The notes beneath the pieces were generated by a model. It made no database searches and had not been told where the DNA came from. It saw only the letters and a program-made list of their open reading frames with translations. Below are positions 51,819-60,724 of a stretch of 64,000 nucleotides of DNA, one piece after another (the stretch's first letter is position 1; every line of letters begins with the position of its first letter). The DNA is from CAZRVH01 sp964624905 (GTDB taxonomy: Bacteria; Patescibacteriota; Gracilibacteria; Peribacterales; Peribacteraceae): the NCBI GenBank assembly GCA_964624905.1, contig CAZUYK010000005.1, positions 1 through 64,000 on the forward strand, in the 5' to 3' direction. Made by a program: the position numbers and the translations under genes.

Positions 51819-52094
51819 TCAGAGCGATGTCTGCGATGGGCTGAAGAAGGACTGGAGTTCCGTCACTACCTCGTCGAACAAGGTTGTATTCAGGGAGTAC
51901 CAGATGAAACGACCCCTGCGTTCCGACCGGACCAGGTCCGCCCGTTTCAGGATATCCAGGTGGTGACTCAAGGTCGCACCCGTAATGTCCATCGTCGCAT
52001 GGATCTCCGAGACATTCATATCCCGGGTATGAAGGAGACGTAGAATGATTCGACGATGCTTGTCAGCTAATGCCGGAAATACACTATCATTCAT
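51819..52094 (-). CDS. ArsR/SdpR-family transcriptional repressor
   Basis: 91 residues from the ATG at 52094: FPALADKHRRIILRLLHTRDMNVSEI, then TGATLSHHLDILKRADLVRSERRGRFIWYSLNTTLFDEV, the winged-helix layout of the SdpR group without metal-binding cysteines. It probably represses its own gene and a neighbour such as the TMEM175 gene. A perfect 12-bp palindrome lies 13 nt upstream of the ATG. Confidence 0.88.
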   Translation of the reverse strand: MNDSVFPALADKHRRIILRLLHTRDMNVSEIHATMDITGATLSHHLDILKRADLVRSERRGRFIWYSLNTTLFDEVVTELQSFFSPSQTSL

Positions 52095-52106
52095 ATTTCG
52101 ATAATA

Positions 52107-52118
52107 AGATATATATCT
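52107..52118. promoter_or_regulatory. Probable operator of the SdpR-type gene
   Basis: Perfect palindrome AGATATATATCT directly upstream of the repressor start, in the promoter region. Confidence 0.55.
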
Positions 52119-52244
52119 AAATAATATCCAGAACGAGAAAGAAGGCAATAGAACTGCATGTAATATCCAATCGTATCATTGTAGTAACATAATAAAACAG
52201 TCTATAACCCTCATAATTCAGTAATTGCTAAAAAATAATAAATA

Positions 52245-52253
52245 TGTTATAAT
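52245..52253 (+). promoter_or_regulatory. Extended -10 promoter of the gene at 52260
   Basis: TGTTATAAT, with the ATG only 6 nt after the box; transcription should start at the ATG itself. Confidence 0.7.
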
Positions 52254-52259
52254 AATATC

Positions 52260-52553
52260 ATGAATACAAACACTCAATCATTCTGGAAGCAGCAGGTGAG
52301 CATGCCTGTGGCAGCCATGGTCATGGCGATCAGTGTCGTGATGACGCTTGCCGTATTTGAAGGCCAAACAGGCCTTCCTGCGTCCATTCGCTCCACTCCC
52401 GTCTACGGATCGCTTCCCGTTCATTCGGCTGCTACCACGCCGGTGATCCGCAGGGCATCATCTACATCCTCCGTTTCTAGCAAATCGCCCAATGCATTGC
52501 GTCGTTTGAGGAAGCGCGTCATACAGCACAGGATCTCAGCCAGAGTGCGTTGA
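52260..52553 (+). CDS. Small exported or membrane hypothetical protein
   Basis: 97 residues. A hydrophobic segment (about 15-34, MPVAAMVMAISVVMTLAVFE) near the N-terminus acts as signal or anchor. A Ser/Thr-rich part and a strongly basic tail follow (RRLRKRVIQHRISARVR). No family recognised. Confidence 0.6.
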   Translation: MNTNTQSFWKQQVSMPVAAMVMAISVVMTLAVFEGQTGLPASIRSTPVYGSLPVHSAATTPVIRRASSTSSVSSKSPNALRRLRKRVIQHRISARVR

Positions 52554-52580
52554 ATGGCAGAGCCTGACAGAATCCTGTAA

Positions 52581-52608
52581 TTGACAATAATTAGTAATAT
52601 TTTATAAT
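52581..52608 (+). promoter_or_regulatory. Strong consensus promoter of the oxidoreductase gene
   Basis: Perfect TTGACA (52581-52586), 16 bases, perfect TATAAT (52603-52608); the best promoter in the window. The leader of about 70 nt contains a palindrome. Confidence 0.85.
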
Positions 52609-52624
52609 ATACCCAAGCTGAACG

Positions 52625-52641
52625 GTAAGAATCGTTCTTAC
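52625..52641. promoter_or_regulatory. Perfect palindrome in the oxidoreductase leader
   Basis: GTAAGAA-TCG-TTCTTAC, about 10 nt after the predicted transcription start. It fits a repressor operator or a small hairpin in the leader. Confidence 0.65.
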
Positions 52642-52685
52642 ACAGCATTGGTACGATTTAGAAACTCGTTAGAAGGAGATTGCGC

Positions 52686-53813
52686 GTGAGCACGGAGACC
52701 ACACCTAAAAAAATCGTGATCGCTGGTGCGGGACAAATGGCCGGATACTACGCCGGCCCGATGATCGGCGAACTAGGCATTGATCCGGCGAACATTACGG
52801 TCGTCGACATCAACCAATCCGCCTTGGATGCCTTTGGGAAGAAGTTTCCAGGTATCCGTCAGACCACAAATCTGGAAGAAGCGTTGCAGGGCGGCGCGGA
52901 CATCCTGCTGAACCTGGTGAACAGTCCGTCGCATCTGCCGGTCCTCAAAGCGGCGATCGCGGCGGATGTCCCTCACGTCTACAGCGAGAAGCCGATTGTT
53001 CCGTCGTGTGATCTTCAGGAGCTGATCGGGCTCGACTTGTTGGACACGAAGATCACCACGGCGTACGTCATCAGCCTCTCGCCTGCCGTCGAGCGTTTGT
53101 TGAACTTGATCATCGAGAAAGACTTGTTCGTGATGAAATCCGTCGTTGAGTGGGGGAAGGATCGGTACGGAAATGCCCGTGCCACGGCCGGAACGGTGGA
53201 AGATGAAGCGTGCCATGGGGTGAGCCTCATGCACTACCTTCTCAAAATGGCGAATGATTGGTGTCTCGAAGACAATCTGTTCGTGCGGGCATCGGTCCTG
53301 CGTGAGCCGTACGTCAACGAGGAGGTGCAACGGGCGGCCATGGAGATCGATTCGTCCTTCGTGGCGGATCCCCCCTCCGCAGTCCAGTTGCATGCGTCCT
53401 ATGGGATTGGAAAGGGCAGGAATGCACATTTGTTCCTGCGTTCCAATTTCACCCGTCCCGAGAACGAGCGCGAAGTCTGCCTGACCCTCGGGGACGGCAA
53501 GACGGGCAGCCCCGCCTTCAAGGCCCGCCTTGTGTTCGACCTTCCGTCGAAGCTGAAAAACCACGCCAAAGACACGCTCCAATTCGGCCCCGTCGGCAAG
53601 GCGTTCGAAAAGACCGAAGAGTTCGAGGCGAACAAGCTGGCGGATATGATGCGTTTATTCCTGGCTTACACCAAGGGAGCCCCGCTTGATCCCCGTTTGT
53701 CGGATTTCCACCAAGCGGTCCATGACGTCCGCTTCGCGGCGGCGGTCTTGGAAAGCGATGATTCCGATGGTGCGAGCGTCTTGGTCTACGACACATCCGT
53801 AGACGAAACTTAA
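52686..53813 (+). CDS. Gfo/Idh/MocA-type NAD(P)-dependent oxidoreductase
   Basis: 375 residues from a GTG at 52686, chosen because AAGGAG lies 7 nt before it. Rossmann fold IVIAGAGQMAGYYAGPMI at the N-terminus, VVDIN at the end of strand 2, and HVYSEKPI (about 100-107) with the EKP motif of the family. The C-terminal domain is not close to a named enzyme, so the substrate (a sugar or other polyol in relatives) is unknown. It stands alone, with its own strong promoter, leader palindrome and terminator. Confidence 0.82.
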   Translation: MSTETTPKKIVIAGAGQMAGYYAGPMIGELGIDPANITVVDINQSALDAFGKKFPGIRQTTNLEEALQGGADILLNLVNSPSHLPVLKAAIAADVPHVYSEKPIVPSCDLQELIGLDLLDTKITTAYVISLSPAVERLLNLIIEKDLFVMKSVVEWGKDRYGNARATAGTVEDEACHGVSLMHYLLKMANDWCLEDNLFVRASVLREPYVNEEVQRAAMEIDSSFVADPPSAVQLHASYGIGKGRNAHLFLRSNFTRPENEREVCLTLGDGKTGSPAFKARLVFDLPSKLKNHAKDTLQFGPVGKAFEKTEEFEANKLADMMRLFLAYTKGAPLDPRLSDFHQAVHDVRFAAAVLESDDSDGASVLVYDTSVDET

Positions 53814-53859
53814 ACAAAACGTCCTAGATCGTCCCAAGCTGACACTTCGTTGCAGCAAC

Positions 53860-53889
53860 GCCTTGGTAGTTCGCTACCAAGGCTTTTTT
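53860..53889 (+). terminator. Intrinsic terminator of the oxidoreductase gene
   Basis: GCCTTGGTAG-TTCG-CTACCAAGGC followed by TTTTTT; perfect stem with a stable tetraloop. Confidence 0.93.
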
Positions 53890-53938
53890 CGATGCCTTTC
53901 CTTTGACTTCGCCCGCTTCCTGTCTGATGATGCGCCAT

Positions 53939-54400
53939 ATGACCACCTCCACCTTCACCAAAGCACTTCTCGTCGCTACGAGCGTTTCCTTGGCAGCCTG
54001 CGCCCCCATGGGTGGCAGCGGCGGCGCTTCGTCTTCCTCCTCGTCGGTCTCCTCCGTGTCCAGCCAGCCCTACGCGGACATGATCCAGGTTGATTCTCCG
54101 GCTCCCAATGCGGCCGTTTCCAAGTCCCAACCCTTGGTCGTTACCGGCCGCGCGGTGGGTCCCTGGTATTTCGAAGCCAGCTTCCCCGTGAAGCTGCTCG
54201 ACAGTAACGGCAACGTGTTGGCGCAGGGTCCCGCCCAGGCGCAAAGCGATTGGATGACGACGGATTTCGTCCCGTTCGTAATCACGCTGAACTTTACCAC
54301 GACCGATACGAGCGGAACGCTGGTGCTCCAGAATGACAATCCCTCCGGAGAGCCCGCGAACGCCAAGAGCATCTCTATCCCCCTTACGTTCGTTCCATAA
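53939..54400 (+). CDS. Gmad2-domain lipoprotein
   Basis: 153 residues from the ATG at 53939. Signal peptide with lipobox SLAAC (Cys about 21), then a Ser/Gly-rich linker and a Gmad2 (PF10648) immunoglobulin-like domain: IQVDSPAPNAAVSKSQPLVVTGRAVGPWYFEASFPVKLLD, DWMTTDFVPF. The domain is common in spore germination and cell-surface proteins. Here it probably sits on the outer face of the membrane. Confidence 0.85.
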   Translation: MTTSTFTKALLVATSVSLAACAPMGGSGGASSSSSSVSSVSSQPYADMIQVDSPAPNAAVSKSQPLVVTGRAVGPWYFEASFPVKLLDSNGNVLAQGPAQAQSDWMTTDFVPFVITLNFTTTDTSGTLVLQNDNPSGEPANAKSISIPLTFVP

Positions 54401-54451
54401 ACGATTATAATGCTCCCGAACGTCGACCTCGCCAGTGTCTGACGTCCCGCC

Positions 54452-54485
54452 CTCCAGTCGCGCAAGCGGCTGGAGTGGTTTTTTA
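54452..54485 (+). terminator. Intrinsic terminator of the Gmad2 lipoprotein gene
   Basis: CTCCAG...CTGGAG stem followed by TGGTTTTTTAG. Overlaps the last codon of the SLH gene on the other strand. Confidence 0.75.
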
Positions 54486-55415
54486 GTAGATCCAGGCCGG
54501 GTACGAGCGGGCCGACGAGCTCTGCTGACTCGAAGCCGCAGATGATGCCGCGGCTTTTTGCCGGCCGCCCGTGTACGTTCCCGTGCTGCTTGCTCCGCCG
54601 GAGCGGATCACCGTCGCAGGCGCCCTGCGGGGTGGCGAGAAGCGGCGTGTCCAATCGGCTTGCAAGACGGATAGCGGCGTGGTCGCACGGCTCATGATAT
54701 CGCCGTCCAGGCGGTCCAGGATCTCCCCGACGACGGCGCGCGTCATACGCTGGTCAAACGTCTTCACGGACGCGGGAATGGCTCCCTGGACGTCCAGCGT
54801 ACGTACGTAGATATCGAACCAGGGGTTGGACGTCGCGGCGGCCACGTCGGGCCAGGGATGCAGCGCGTAGGCGCGGGAAATCATCTTGGATGCCTCGGCG
54901 AAGCTGACGGGCGCGTCCGGGCGGAACGAGCCGTCCCCGTAGCCGCGGATGATGCCGTTCTGGAAGGCGACGCAGATTTCCTTGCCGTAGGCGTGGGTCG
55001 TCGGGACATCCGTGAAAACGAGGGTGAAGTCCGGCGGAAGTTCCGATGCCAGGGACCAGTAGCAGGTATCGATCGTGACGTTGTTGTAGAGCCTGTGGAC
55101 GATCATGCTGACGAATCCGGCGCGGGTTTCGGGCAGAGTGGCTTCCATGGCGGCTCTTTCCTCCGCCGTGGGTTCTGCCTTCGGCACGACTTTTACGCGC
55201 AGCGGAGGAGTGACGTATTTCGTGGATTCCACGGATTCTGCCGAAGAGCTTTGTCCGCCCATCTCGCTGATCGCAGATGACGAAGAGGACGAAACGGCGC
55301 TGGATGCAGACGATCTGTTCGGAAAGGCGAAATCATCGATCGAACGCGCGGACGCTGCCGGTACGAGGGCGACGAATGCGACGGATAGTCCAACGAGGCG
55401 CAGCGGGAGTTTCAT
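54483..55415 (-). CDS. Exported protein with one S-layer homology (SLH) repeat
   Basis: 310 residues from the ATG at 55415. Signal peptide about 1-23 (LRLVGLSVAFVALVPAASA), a Ser-rich linker (about 35-60), then an SLH-type region: FQNGIIRGYGDGSFRPDAPVSFAEASKMISRAY (about 155-190). Flanking parts look like degenerate SLH repeats. A low-complexity Ser/Ala/Gln tail ends the protein. It probably attaches to the cell envelope. Confidence 0.82.
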   Translation of the reverse strand: MKLPLRLVGLSVAFVALVPAASARSIDDFAFPNRSSASSAVSSSSSSAISEMGGQSSSAESVESTKYVTPPLRVKVVPKAEPTAEERAAMEATLPETRAGFVSMIVHRLYNNVTIDTCYWSLASELPPDFTLVFTDVPTTHAYGKEICVAFQNGIIRGYGDGSFRPDAPVSFAEASKMISRAYALHPWPDVAAATSNPWFDIYVRTLDVQGAIPASVKTFDQRMTRAVVGEILDRLDGDIMSRATTPLSVLQADWTRRFSPPRRAPATVIRSGGASSTGTYTGGRQKAAASSAASSQQSSSARSYPAWIY

Positions 55416-55556
55416 GGATGTGGAGGAATGAAAGTACGTAATCGTACTCAAGAATGCGAAACCATGTAAAGCGCGCGTGATCAAAGGGTGTGTTCTCCTA
55501 GCGGAAAAATCGCAGGTCGCATCATGGAAAAAATGTTCGTTTCCGAAAAAATAACA

Positions 55557-55607
55557 GAACATAACGTATTCATTTTTTGTTCAAAGTAAATGTTTTGCAT
55601 TAGGGCT
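55557..55607 (-). promoter_or_regulatory. Repeated upstream element, copy 3 (AGCCCT-type)
   Basis: Minus-strand AGCCCTAATGCAAAACA, then TTGAACAAAAAAT and GAATACG, about 140 nt upstream of the SLH gene. Similar to the copies at 50971 and 51733. Confidence 0.45.
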
Positions 55608-55682
55608 GAGTAAGAAAAGAAATGTATTAAAAAGAAAGAAAATGTAGGCAGGGGATCGGCTACTGAGTAGAATGCGGTCACT

Positions 55683-55892
55683 ATGAATCCTCCCCCTATG
55701 GACAACAACGATATCCAGATGAAATGCGAGGCATTCCTCCGCGAACTCGGCGTGCCGGGTTTCATCATCTTCGGATGGCAGAAAGACGACCAGGCGTTCG
55801 GCGTCGTCTCCTCCTTCCATGAAATGCCAGTCAACGCGGCCGTGAAGGGGATGACCTGGGCACTCAATGACTTTGCGGCGAAGAGTTTGTGA
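55683..55892 (+). CDS. Small hypothetical protein
   Basis: 69 residues: DIQMKCEAFLRELGVPGFIIFGWQKDDQAFGVVSSFHEMPVNAAVKGMTWALNDFA. Short soluble alpha/beta protein without a recognised family. It is translated from a frame whose codon use resembles its neighbours. Confidence 0.6.
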   Translation: MNPPPMDNNDIQMKCEAFLRELGVPGFIIFGWQKDDQAFGVVSSFHEMPVNAAVKGMTWALNDFAAKSL

Positions 55893-55967
55893 GCTAGGGG
55901 CGTAGGAGTGTAGGTCGAGTGGAATTTCTACGAACCTATTTCCTCTTCCTACTCACCCTACCATCCT

Positions 55968-56366
55968 TCACAGCGTGTGCTTGAAGAACAGGTTGGCGAT
56001 GCCCAGGATGGCCGCGACGGCCATCCAACTGACGAATCCTTCCGCCACGGTTAGGCGGACCAGGGATGGGTCCATTTGCGACGTGATGCGGACGACAAGC
56101 CACACGAAGGCGGCGTTGGAGAGGATCAATGCGAGGAGCGTGGCGAAGAGTTTCAGCGGGAAGGTCAGCACGTGGAGGATGGGGCGCGCGATGAGGTTGA
56201 GCAGCGTGACCAGGCAACCGACGATCACGAACGCCGCCCATCCTCCCGAGATGGCAAAATACTGCGGGATGAGCGTGTTCATGGCCCATACCAGAAGAAT
56301 GGTAAGGATCGCGCTGAATAGGATGCGCAACGGGAGCCCGAGGGAAGACGTTTCGTTGGTGGACAT
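55968..56366 (-). CDS. Phage holin family 4 (PF04020)-like membrane protein
   Basis: 132 residues, four membrane helices; LRILFSAILTILLVWAMNTLIP, then TLLNLIARPILHVLTFPLKLFATLLALILSNAAFVWLV matches the PF04020 pattern. Despite the name, such proteins are common in bacterial chromosomes and their role is unclear. It lies 6 nt downstream of ileS on the same strand. Confidence 0.85.
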   Translation of the reverse strand: MSTNETSSLGLPLRILFSAILTILLVWAMNTLIPQYFAISGGWAAFVIVGCLVTLLNLIARPILHVLTFPLKLFATLLALILSNAAFVWLVVRITSQMDPSLVRLTVAEGFVSWMAVAAILGIANLFFKHTL

Positions 56367-56372
56367 GGGGAA

Positions 56373-59300
56373 TCAGGGGAGGAACACATCCATCATAACG
56401 TCCTCGCCGATCAGAATCGATTGCTTCGTTCCCGTCGGCGGGCCGAAACGCACGCTGGTTTGCTGCATGATAGCATCCTCGAATCCTTCGATGATCGCCC
56501 TGAGGTCGTCGCCGATGCCGATCGTCACTTCATCGCCCATCTTGTAGCCGGCTTCCTTGCGGACCTTCTGGATTTGGCGGATGACGTCGCGAACGAGCCC
56601 CTTCTTCTTCAAATCCTCGGTGATTTGGGTATCCACGCGTACGACCACTCCGTGATCCGCGGCCACGCCCTGTCCTTCTTCCGCCTGGTAGGCGATGGAC
56701 ACTTCCTCCGGGCTCAAGCGTTCGCCATCAATGACGATCGTGCCATCCGGCTCTTCGGTGAATTCCCCCGCCTTTCCTTTCTGGATGACTTGCTGCACGC
56801 GTCCGCCCAGCCTGGGACCTACTTTGCGCGCGTCGACTTTCGCAATCTTCTGCACGCCGCCGCTGTCATGGGAGAATTCGATGCTTTCCACGTTCATCTC
56901 CTCGCGGAGCAGCGCGATGTCATCGTCCGTGAGACCGATTTTCTTTGCGTCCATGGTGCCCGGCAGGGTCACCGTGGCCAGACCCAACGGCTGGCGCACC
57001 TTGATCTTCTGTTCGGAGCGGATCTTGTTGCCCAGCGATACGATCAGCCTCAGGGCGCGGTTCTTCTCGATCGACAAGCGATCCGCCTTGGACAATTCGT
57101 CCGTCGTCGGCCAGTCCGTAAGATGAATGGAGCCGTTTTTCTCGGGTACCAGGTTCAGGTAGATGGTTTCCGTGATGAACGGACAGAACGGCGCCAAAAG
57201 CTTGCACGTCGTGATGAGAACGCCGTAGAGCGTCGACAGGGCTTCGCGCTGTTCTTCGGTGCTGCCACCTTCCGAATCCTTGCCGGCGAAACGGCGGCGG
57301 GAGAGGCGGATATACCAGTTCGTCAGGGCATCCAGCGTGTCGACGATCTCCGCGCAGGTTCCGGCCAAATCGTAGGAGTCCATCTTCCTGCTTACGCGGT
57401 TCACCAGGTCCTGCGTTTCTGCCTTGATCCAACGGTCCAGCGGATGATTGGATGCGTGCGGCGCGGCAACGGGTTCGAAGCCCGCCATATTGGCGTACGT
57501 GACGAAGAACGAGTACGAATTCCACAGCGGCAGAAGCACGCTGCGCAGGGTTTCCTCCACAACTTTCTCCGAGAATCGCATGTCTTCTGCGCGCACTGCC
57601 GGGGAGTTCATGAGCGTGAAACGCAGGGCGTCGGCGCCGTACTTGTCGATGACGATGTTCAGCTCGGGGTAGTTTTTCAGGCGTTTGCTCATCTTGCGGC
57701 CGTCCTCGGCGAGGATCGTTCCGTTCACCACGACGTTCTTGAATGCCGGTTGCTTGAACAAAGCGGCGCTCAGGACGGTCAGCGTATAGAACCATCCGCG
57801 CGTCTGGTCGATTCCCTCCGCGATGAAGTCCGCGGGGAAATTCGTCGGTTCCAACTGCTTTTTCGATCCGCGCGGTGCCAGCTTCAAATGCTGCGCGTCA
57901 TACGGGAAGTGTTGCTGGGCGTACGGCATCGATCCGCTTTCGAACCAGCAATCCAAGACGTCCGGGATGCGCTTCAAAACCGGCTTCAGCGAGATTTCCA
58001 TCGAGTCGCCGTTGTTCACGGGCAGCGCTGCCACATCCTTGAACGCCAGGTTCTCGGCGATACCCTTGAGTCCCAACATGGTGCCGCGATGGGAGACGAC
58101 AAGTACTTTCTTTCCCTTGTAGCGCTCGCGAAGGATGGCGCATGCTTTTTCCAGCCGGGTATTGAAAGAGGACAGAGATTCCCCTCCTTCCGGCGTCGCA
58201 TAATGGAATGACGGGCACAAACCCTTCGGTTCCTCCGGGAATTTTTCCCAGAGGCTGTCTATCGTATTCCCGCTCCAGCTGCCCGCATCGCGCTCCTTCA
58301 ATTCTTCCATGGGAATGACTTCTTCTATTCCCAGCTCCTTCGCGATGATTTGCGCCGTTTCCATGCTGCGCTTCAAAGGAGATGCAATGATCGCGTCGAA
58401 AGACCTGTTCTTGAGTTTCTGTGCTTGTTCACGAGCTTGCACGCGGCCGGTGTCATTCAATTCAGCATCGATGTTGCCGCCCTGCAACAACTTCAATTTG
58501 TTGTTATCGGTCTCGCCGTGGCGCACGAGTGTGAGCTCGACGACCGGAGCTTCCTCCTCCGCCGGCCATTCCACGTCGTCGATGACGTGTTTGTGCAGGT
58601 CGATCTCCCCCTCGCGGTTGTGGTCCCAGAAGTAGGCGACGGGTGTGGCGTACGGGGGATTGGGCTGGTAGCAGAGTTTCACGGGATCTTCCTTCGTGAA
58701 GAGATGGCGGATAACCATCGAGGGGTCTCCGTGCGTCACGAAGACGATGTGCTCGCTGCGATGTTTGGGCAGCGTCTTCTTCAGGAATGCCGAAAGGCGC
58801 CCAAACATCTCCGGCCAGCGTTCCATGCCGTCGAAGCGCTCGTTCGTGTCGACTTCATCCTGGCCGATGAAATGGATCCTGCGGGCTTCCGTCAGTGTTC
58901 GGTCGGACCGGTCGAATGTCGTGCCTTCGTGGGGGCCGAATTGGGTTTCCATGAGTTCCGGGGCGATCACGATTTCAGCGCCCGTTTCCTTCGCGATCTG
59001 TTCGGCGGTCTGAACGGCGCGGGCGAGAGGGGAACAATAGATGAGTGACACCTTCTCGTGCTTCAGGATTGCCGCAGCTTCCTTCGCCTGTTTGATTCCG
59101 TTCTTCGTCAGGTCGGTTCCCGGTACGGTTCCTTGGTACAACTGACGCAGGTTTCCCTCGCTTTCGCCGTGGCGCACGACGCTTACTTTCGTGAAGCGGA
59201 AGGGCTTTTTGTCCATGAGGGTGTCGCGTCCGCCCAGCACGTCGACGTGTTTTCCATCGCTCGTCCTCCAGATCGGCAAGGGGGTTCCCCAGAAGCGGCT

Positions 59301-60671
59301 GCGGGAGATGGCCCAGTCGCGGGCTCCTTCCAACCATTTGCCAAACCGTCCGTCGCGCAGGTGGCTCGGCAGCCATTCCGTCTCGCCGTTCACTTTCAGA
59401 AGGTCTTCCTTGAAATCCTCCACCTTCACGAACCACGACGACGTTGCGTAATTGAGCAGCGGAGAGTCGCAGCGCCAGCAGTGGGGATAGCTGTGCCGGT
59501 AGGATTCCTTCTTGAAGAGGAGTCCTTTTCCTTCCAGCCACGCGATCACCTTTTGGTCCGTCTTGGTCGGGTCGTCCTTGGGCTTCACTTCCATGCCCGC
59601 GAAGTCCGTCACGGCCGCGACGAAGTGTCCGTCCATACCGACGTGCTGGAGCATCGGCACCTTCTCGCGCTTGCCTACCTTGAAGTCATCATCTCCGAAT
59701 CCAGGAGCGATGTGGACGATACCGGTACCGTCTTCCGTTGTGACGAAATCCCCTGCCACTACTTTGTACGCCGTTCCTTTGAAGCCTTCCTTGAAGTACG
59801 GGAAGAGCGGTTCGTAACTCATCGTGAGAAGCTCTTTTTGGCTTACGGCAGGGCCGATCTTAAATTCCTTTCCGTCGAATACCTTCTCCGCCAGGGCTTT
59901 CGCCAGGATGTACGTAGCGCCGTCGTACGATATGGTCACGTACTCGGTCTCGGGGTGGATGGCCAGGAACAGGTTGCCCGGCAAGGTCCAAGGGGTGGTC
60001 GTCCATGCCAGGATGAACGTGTCCTTCTTTCCCTTCACGGGGAACTTCACGAAGGCACTGATATCGGTGATGTCCTTGTATCCCTGCGTGACCTCGAAGT
60101 TGGAAAGGGGAGTGACGCAACGGGGGCAGATCTGCATCGGTTTGTAGCCTTCGTAGATGAGGCCTTTCACGAAGAGCGAGCGGAATACCCACCAGATGCT
60201 CTCCATGTAATCACTGTCCATCGTCCTGTAGTCGTGCTTCATGTCGACCCAGCGACCCATGCGGGTCACCGTCTTCTCCCATTCCCCCGTGTATCGCTGG
60301 ACGATGGCGCGGCAGTGCTCGTTGAAGGTCGCGATGCCCATCGCCTCGATATCCTTGCGGCTTTTCAGATCAAACTCCTTCTCGATCTCGTACTCCACCG
60401 GAAGACCGTGACAGTCCCACCCGAAACGGCGCTGCACCTGTTTTCCTTTCATCGTCTGGTAGCGGGGGATCACATCTTTAATCGTTCCTCCTACCATATG
60501 CCCGTAATGAGGCAAGCCTGTCGCAAAAGGGGGTCCGTCGTAGAAACTGAACGTATCGCATCCCTCGCGCAGTTGGATGCTGCGACGGAACATGTCCTGT
60601 TCTTTCCAATATTTCAGGATTCCTTCTTCCAGGGACGGAAAATGCTGTTTCGGATCGACGGGATCGAACAT
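56373..60671 (-). CDS. ileS: Isoleucyl-tRNA synthetase with two inserted histidine-phosphatase domains
   Basis: 1432 residues from the ATG at 60671. Class I core: HIGH-type GLPHYGHMVGG (about 50-60), the CP1 editing domain with TTPWTLPGNLFLAI, SRSRFWGTPLPIW (about 465), LDCWFESGSMPYAQ (about 905) and KMSKR (about 990), then the archaeal/eukaryote-type C-terminus. Between WGTPLPIW and LDCWFESG, where about 30-60 residues are normal, lie about 425 residues. They hold two phosphoglycerate-mutase-type domains, each with an RHGE motif (His about 501 in RHGESEGN, His about 718 in RHGETDNN) and the second active-site His (VTHGDPS; VSHRGT). Both look catalytically intact. The message is probably leaderless. 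Confidence 0.96.
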   Translation of the reverse strand: MFDPVDPKQHFPSLEEGILKYWKEQDMFRRSIQLREGCDTFSFYDGPPFATGLPHYGHMVGGTIKDVIPRYQTMKGKQVQRRFGWDCHGLPVEYEIEKEFDLKSRKDIEAMGIATFNEHCRAIVQRYTGEWEKTVTRMGRWVDMKHDYRTMDSDYMESIWWVFRSLFVKGLIYEGYKPMQICPRCVTPLSNFEVTQGYKDITDISAFVKFPVKGKKDTFILAWTTTPWTLPGNLFLAIHPETEYVTISYDGATYILAKALAEKVFDGKEFKIGPAVSQKELLTMSYEPLFPYFKEGFKGTAYKVVAGDFVTTEDGTGIVHIAPGFGDDDFKVGKREKVPMLQHVGMDGHFVAAVTDFAGMEVKPKDDPTKTDQKVIAWLEGKGLLFKKESYRHSYPHCWRCDSPLLNYATSSWFVKVEDFKEDLLKVNGETEWLPSHLRDGRFGKWLEGARDWAISRSRFWGTPLPIWRTSDGKHVDVLGGRDTLMDKKPFRFTKVSVVRHGESEGNLRQLYQGTVPGTDLTKNGIKQAKEAAAILKHEKVSLIYCSPLARAVQTAEQIAKETGAEIVIAPELMETQFGPHEGTTFDRSDRTLTEARRIHFIGQDEVDTNERFDGMERWPEMFGRLSAFLKKTLPKHRSEHIVFVTHGDPSMVIRHLFTKEDPVKLCYQPNPPYATPVAYFWDHNREGEIDLHKHVIDDVEWPAEEEAPVVELTLVRHGETDNNKLKLLQGGNIDAELNDTGRVQAREQAQKLKNRSFDAIIASPLKRSMETAQIIAKELGIEEVIPMEELKERDAGSWSGNTIDSLWEKFPEEPKGLCPSFHYATPEGGESLSSFNTRLEKACAILRERYKGKKVLVVSHRGTMLGLKGIAENLAFKDVAALPVNNGDSMEISLKPVLKRIPDVLDCWFESGSMPYAQQHFPYDAQHLKLAPRGSKKQLEPTNFPADFIAEGIDQTRGWFYTLTVLSAALFKQPAFKNVVVNGTILAEDGRKMSKRLKNYPELNIVIDKYGADALRFTLMNSPAVRAEDMRFSEKVVEETLRSVLLPLWNSYSFFVTYANMAGFEPVAAPHASNHPLDRWIKAETQDLVNRVSRKMDSYDLAGTCAEIVDTLDALTNWYIRLSRRRFAGKDSEGGSTEEQREALSTLYGVLITTCKLLAPFCPFITETIYLNLVPEKNGSIHLTDWPTTDELSKADRLSIEKNRALRLIVSLGNKIRSEQKIKVRQPLGLATVTLPGTMDAKKIGLTDDDIALLREEMNVESIEFSHDSGGVQKIAKVDARKVGPRLGGRVQQVIQKGKAGEFTEEPDGTIVIDGERLSPEEVSIAYQAEEGQGVAADHGVVVRVDTQITEDLKKKGLVRDVIRQIQKVRKEAGYKMGDEVTIGIGDDLRAIIEGFEDAIMQQTSVRFGPPTGTKQSILIGEDVMMDVFLP

Positions 60672-60677
60672 GCGCTG

Positions 60678-60686
60678 AGTGTAGCA
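60678..60686 (-). promoter_or_regulatory. Extended -10 promoter of ileS
   Basis: TGCTACACT read on the minus strand, 6 nt before the ATG at 60671. Confidence 0.65.
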
Positions 60687-60724
60687 GGAACCACCGGCCC
60701 CTTGCATGCCGAAAATCGACCGTT

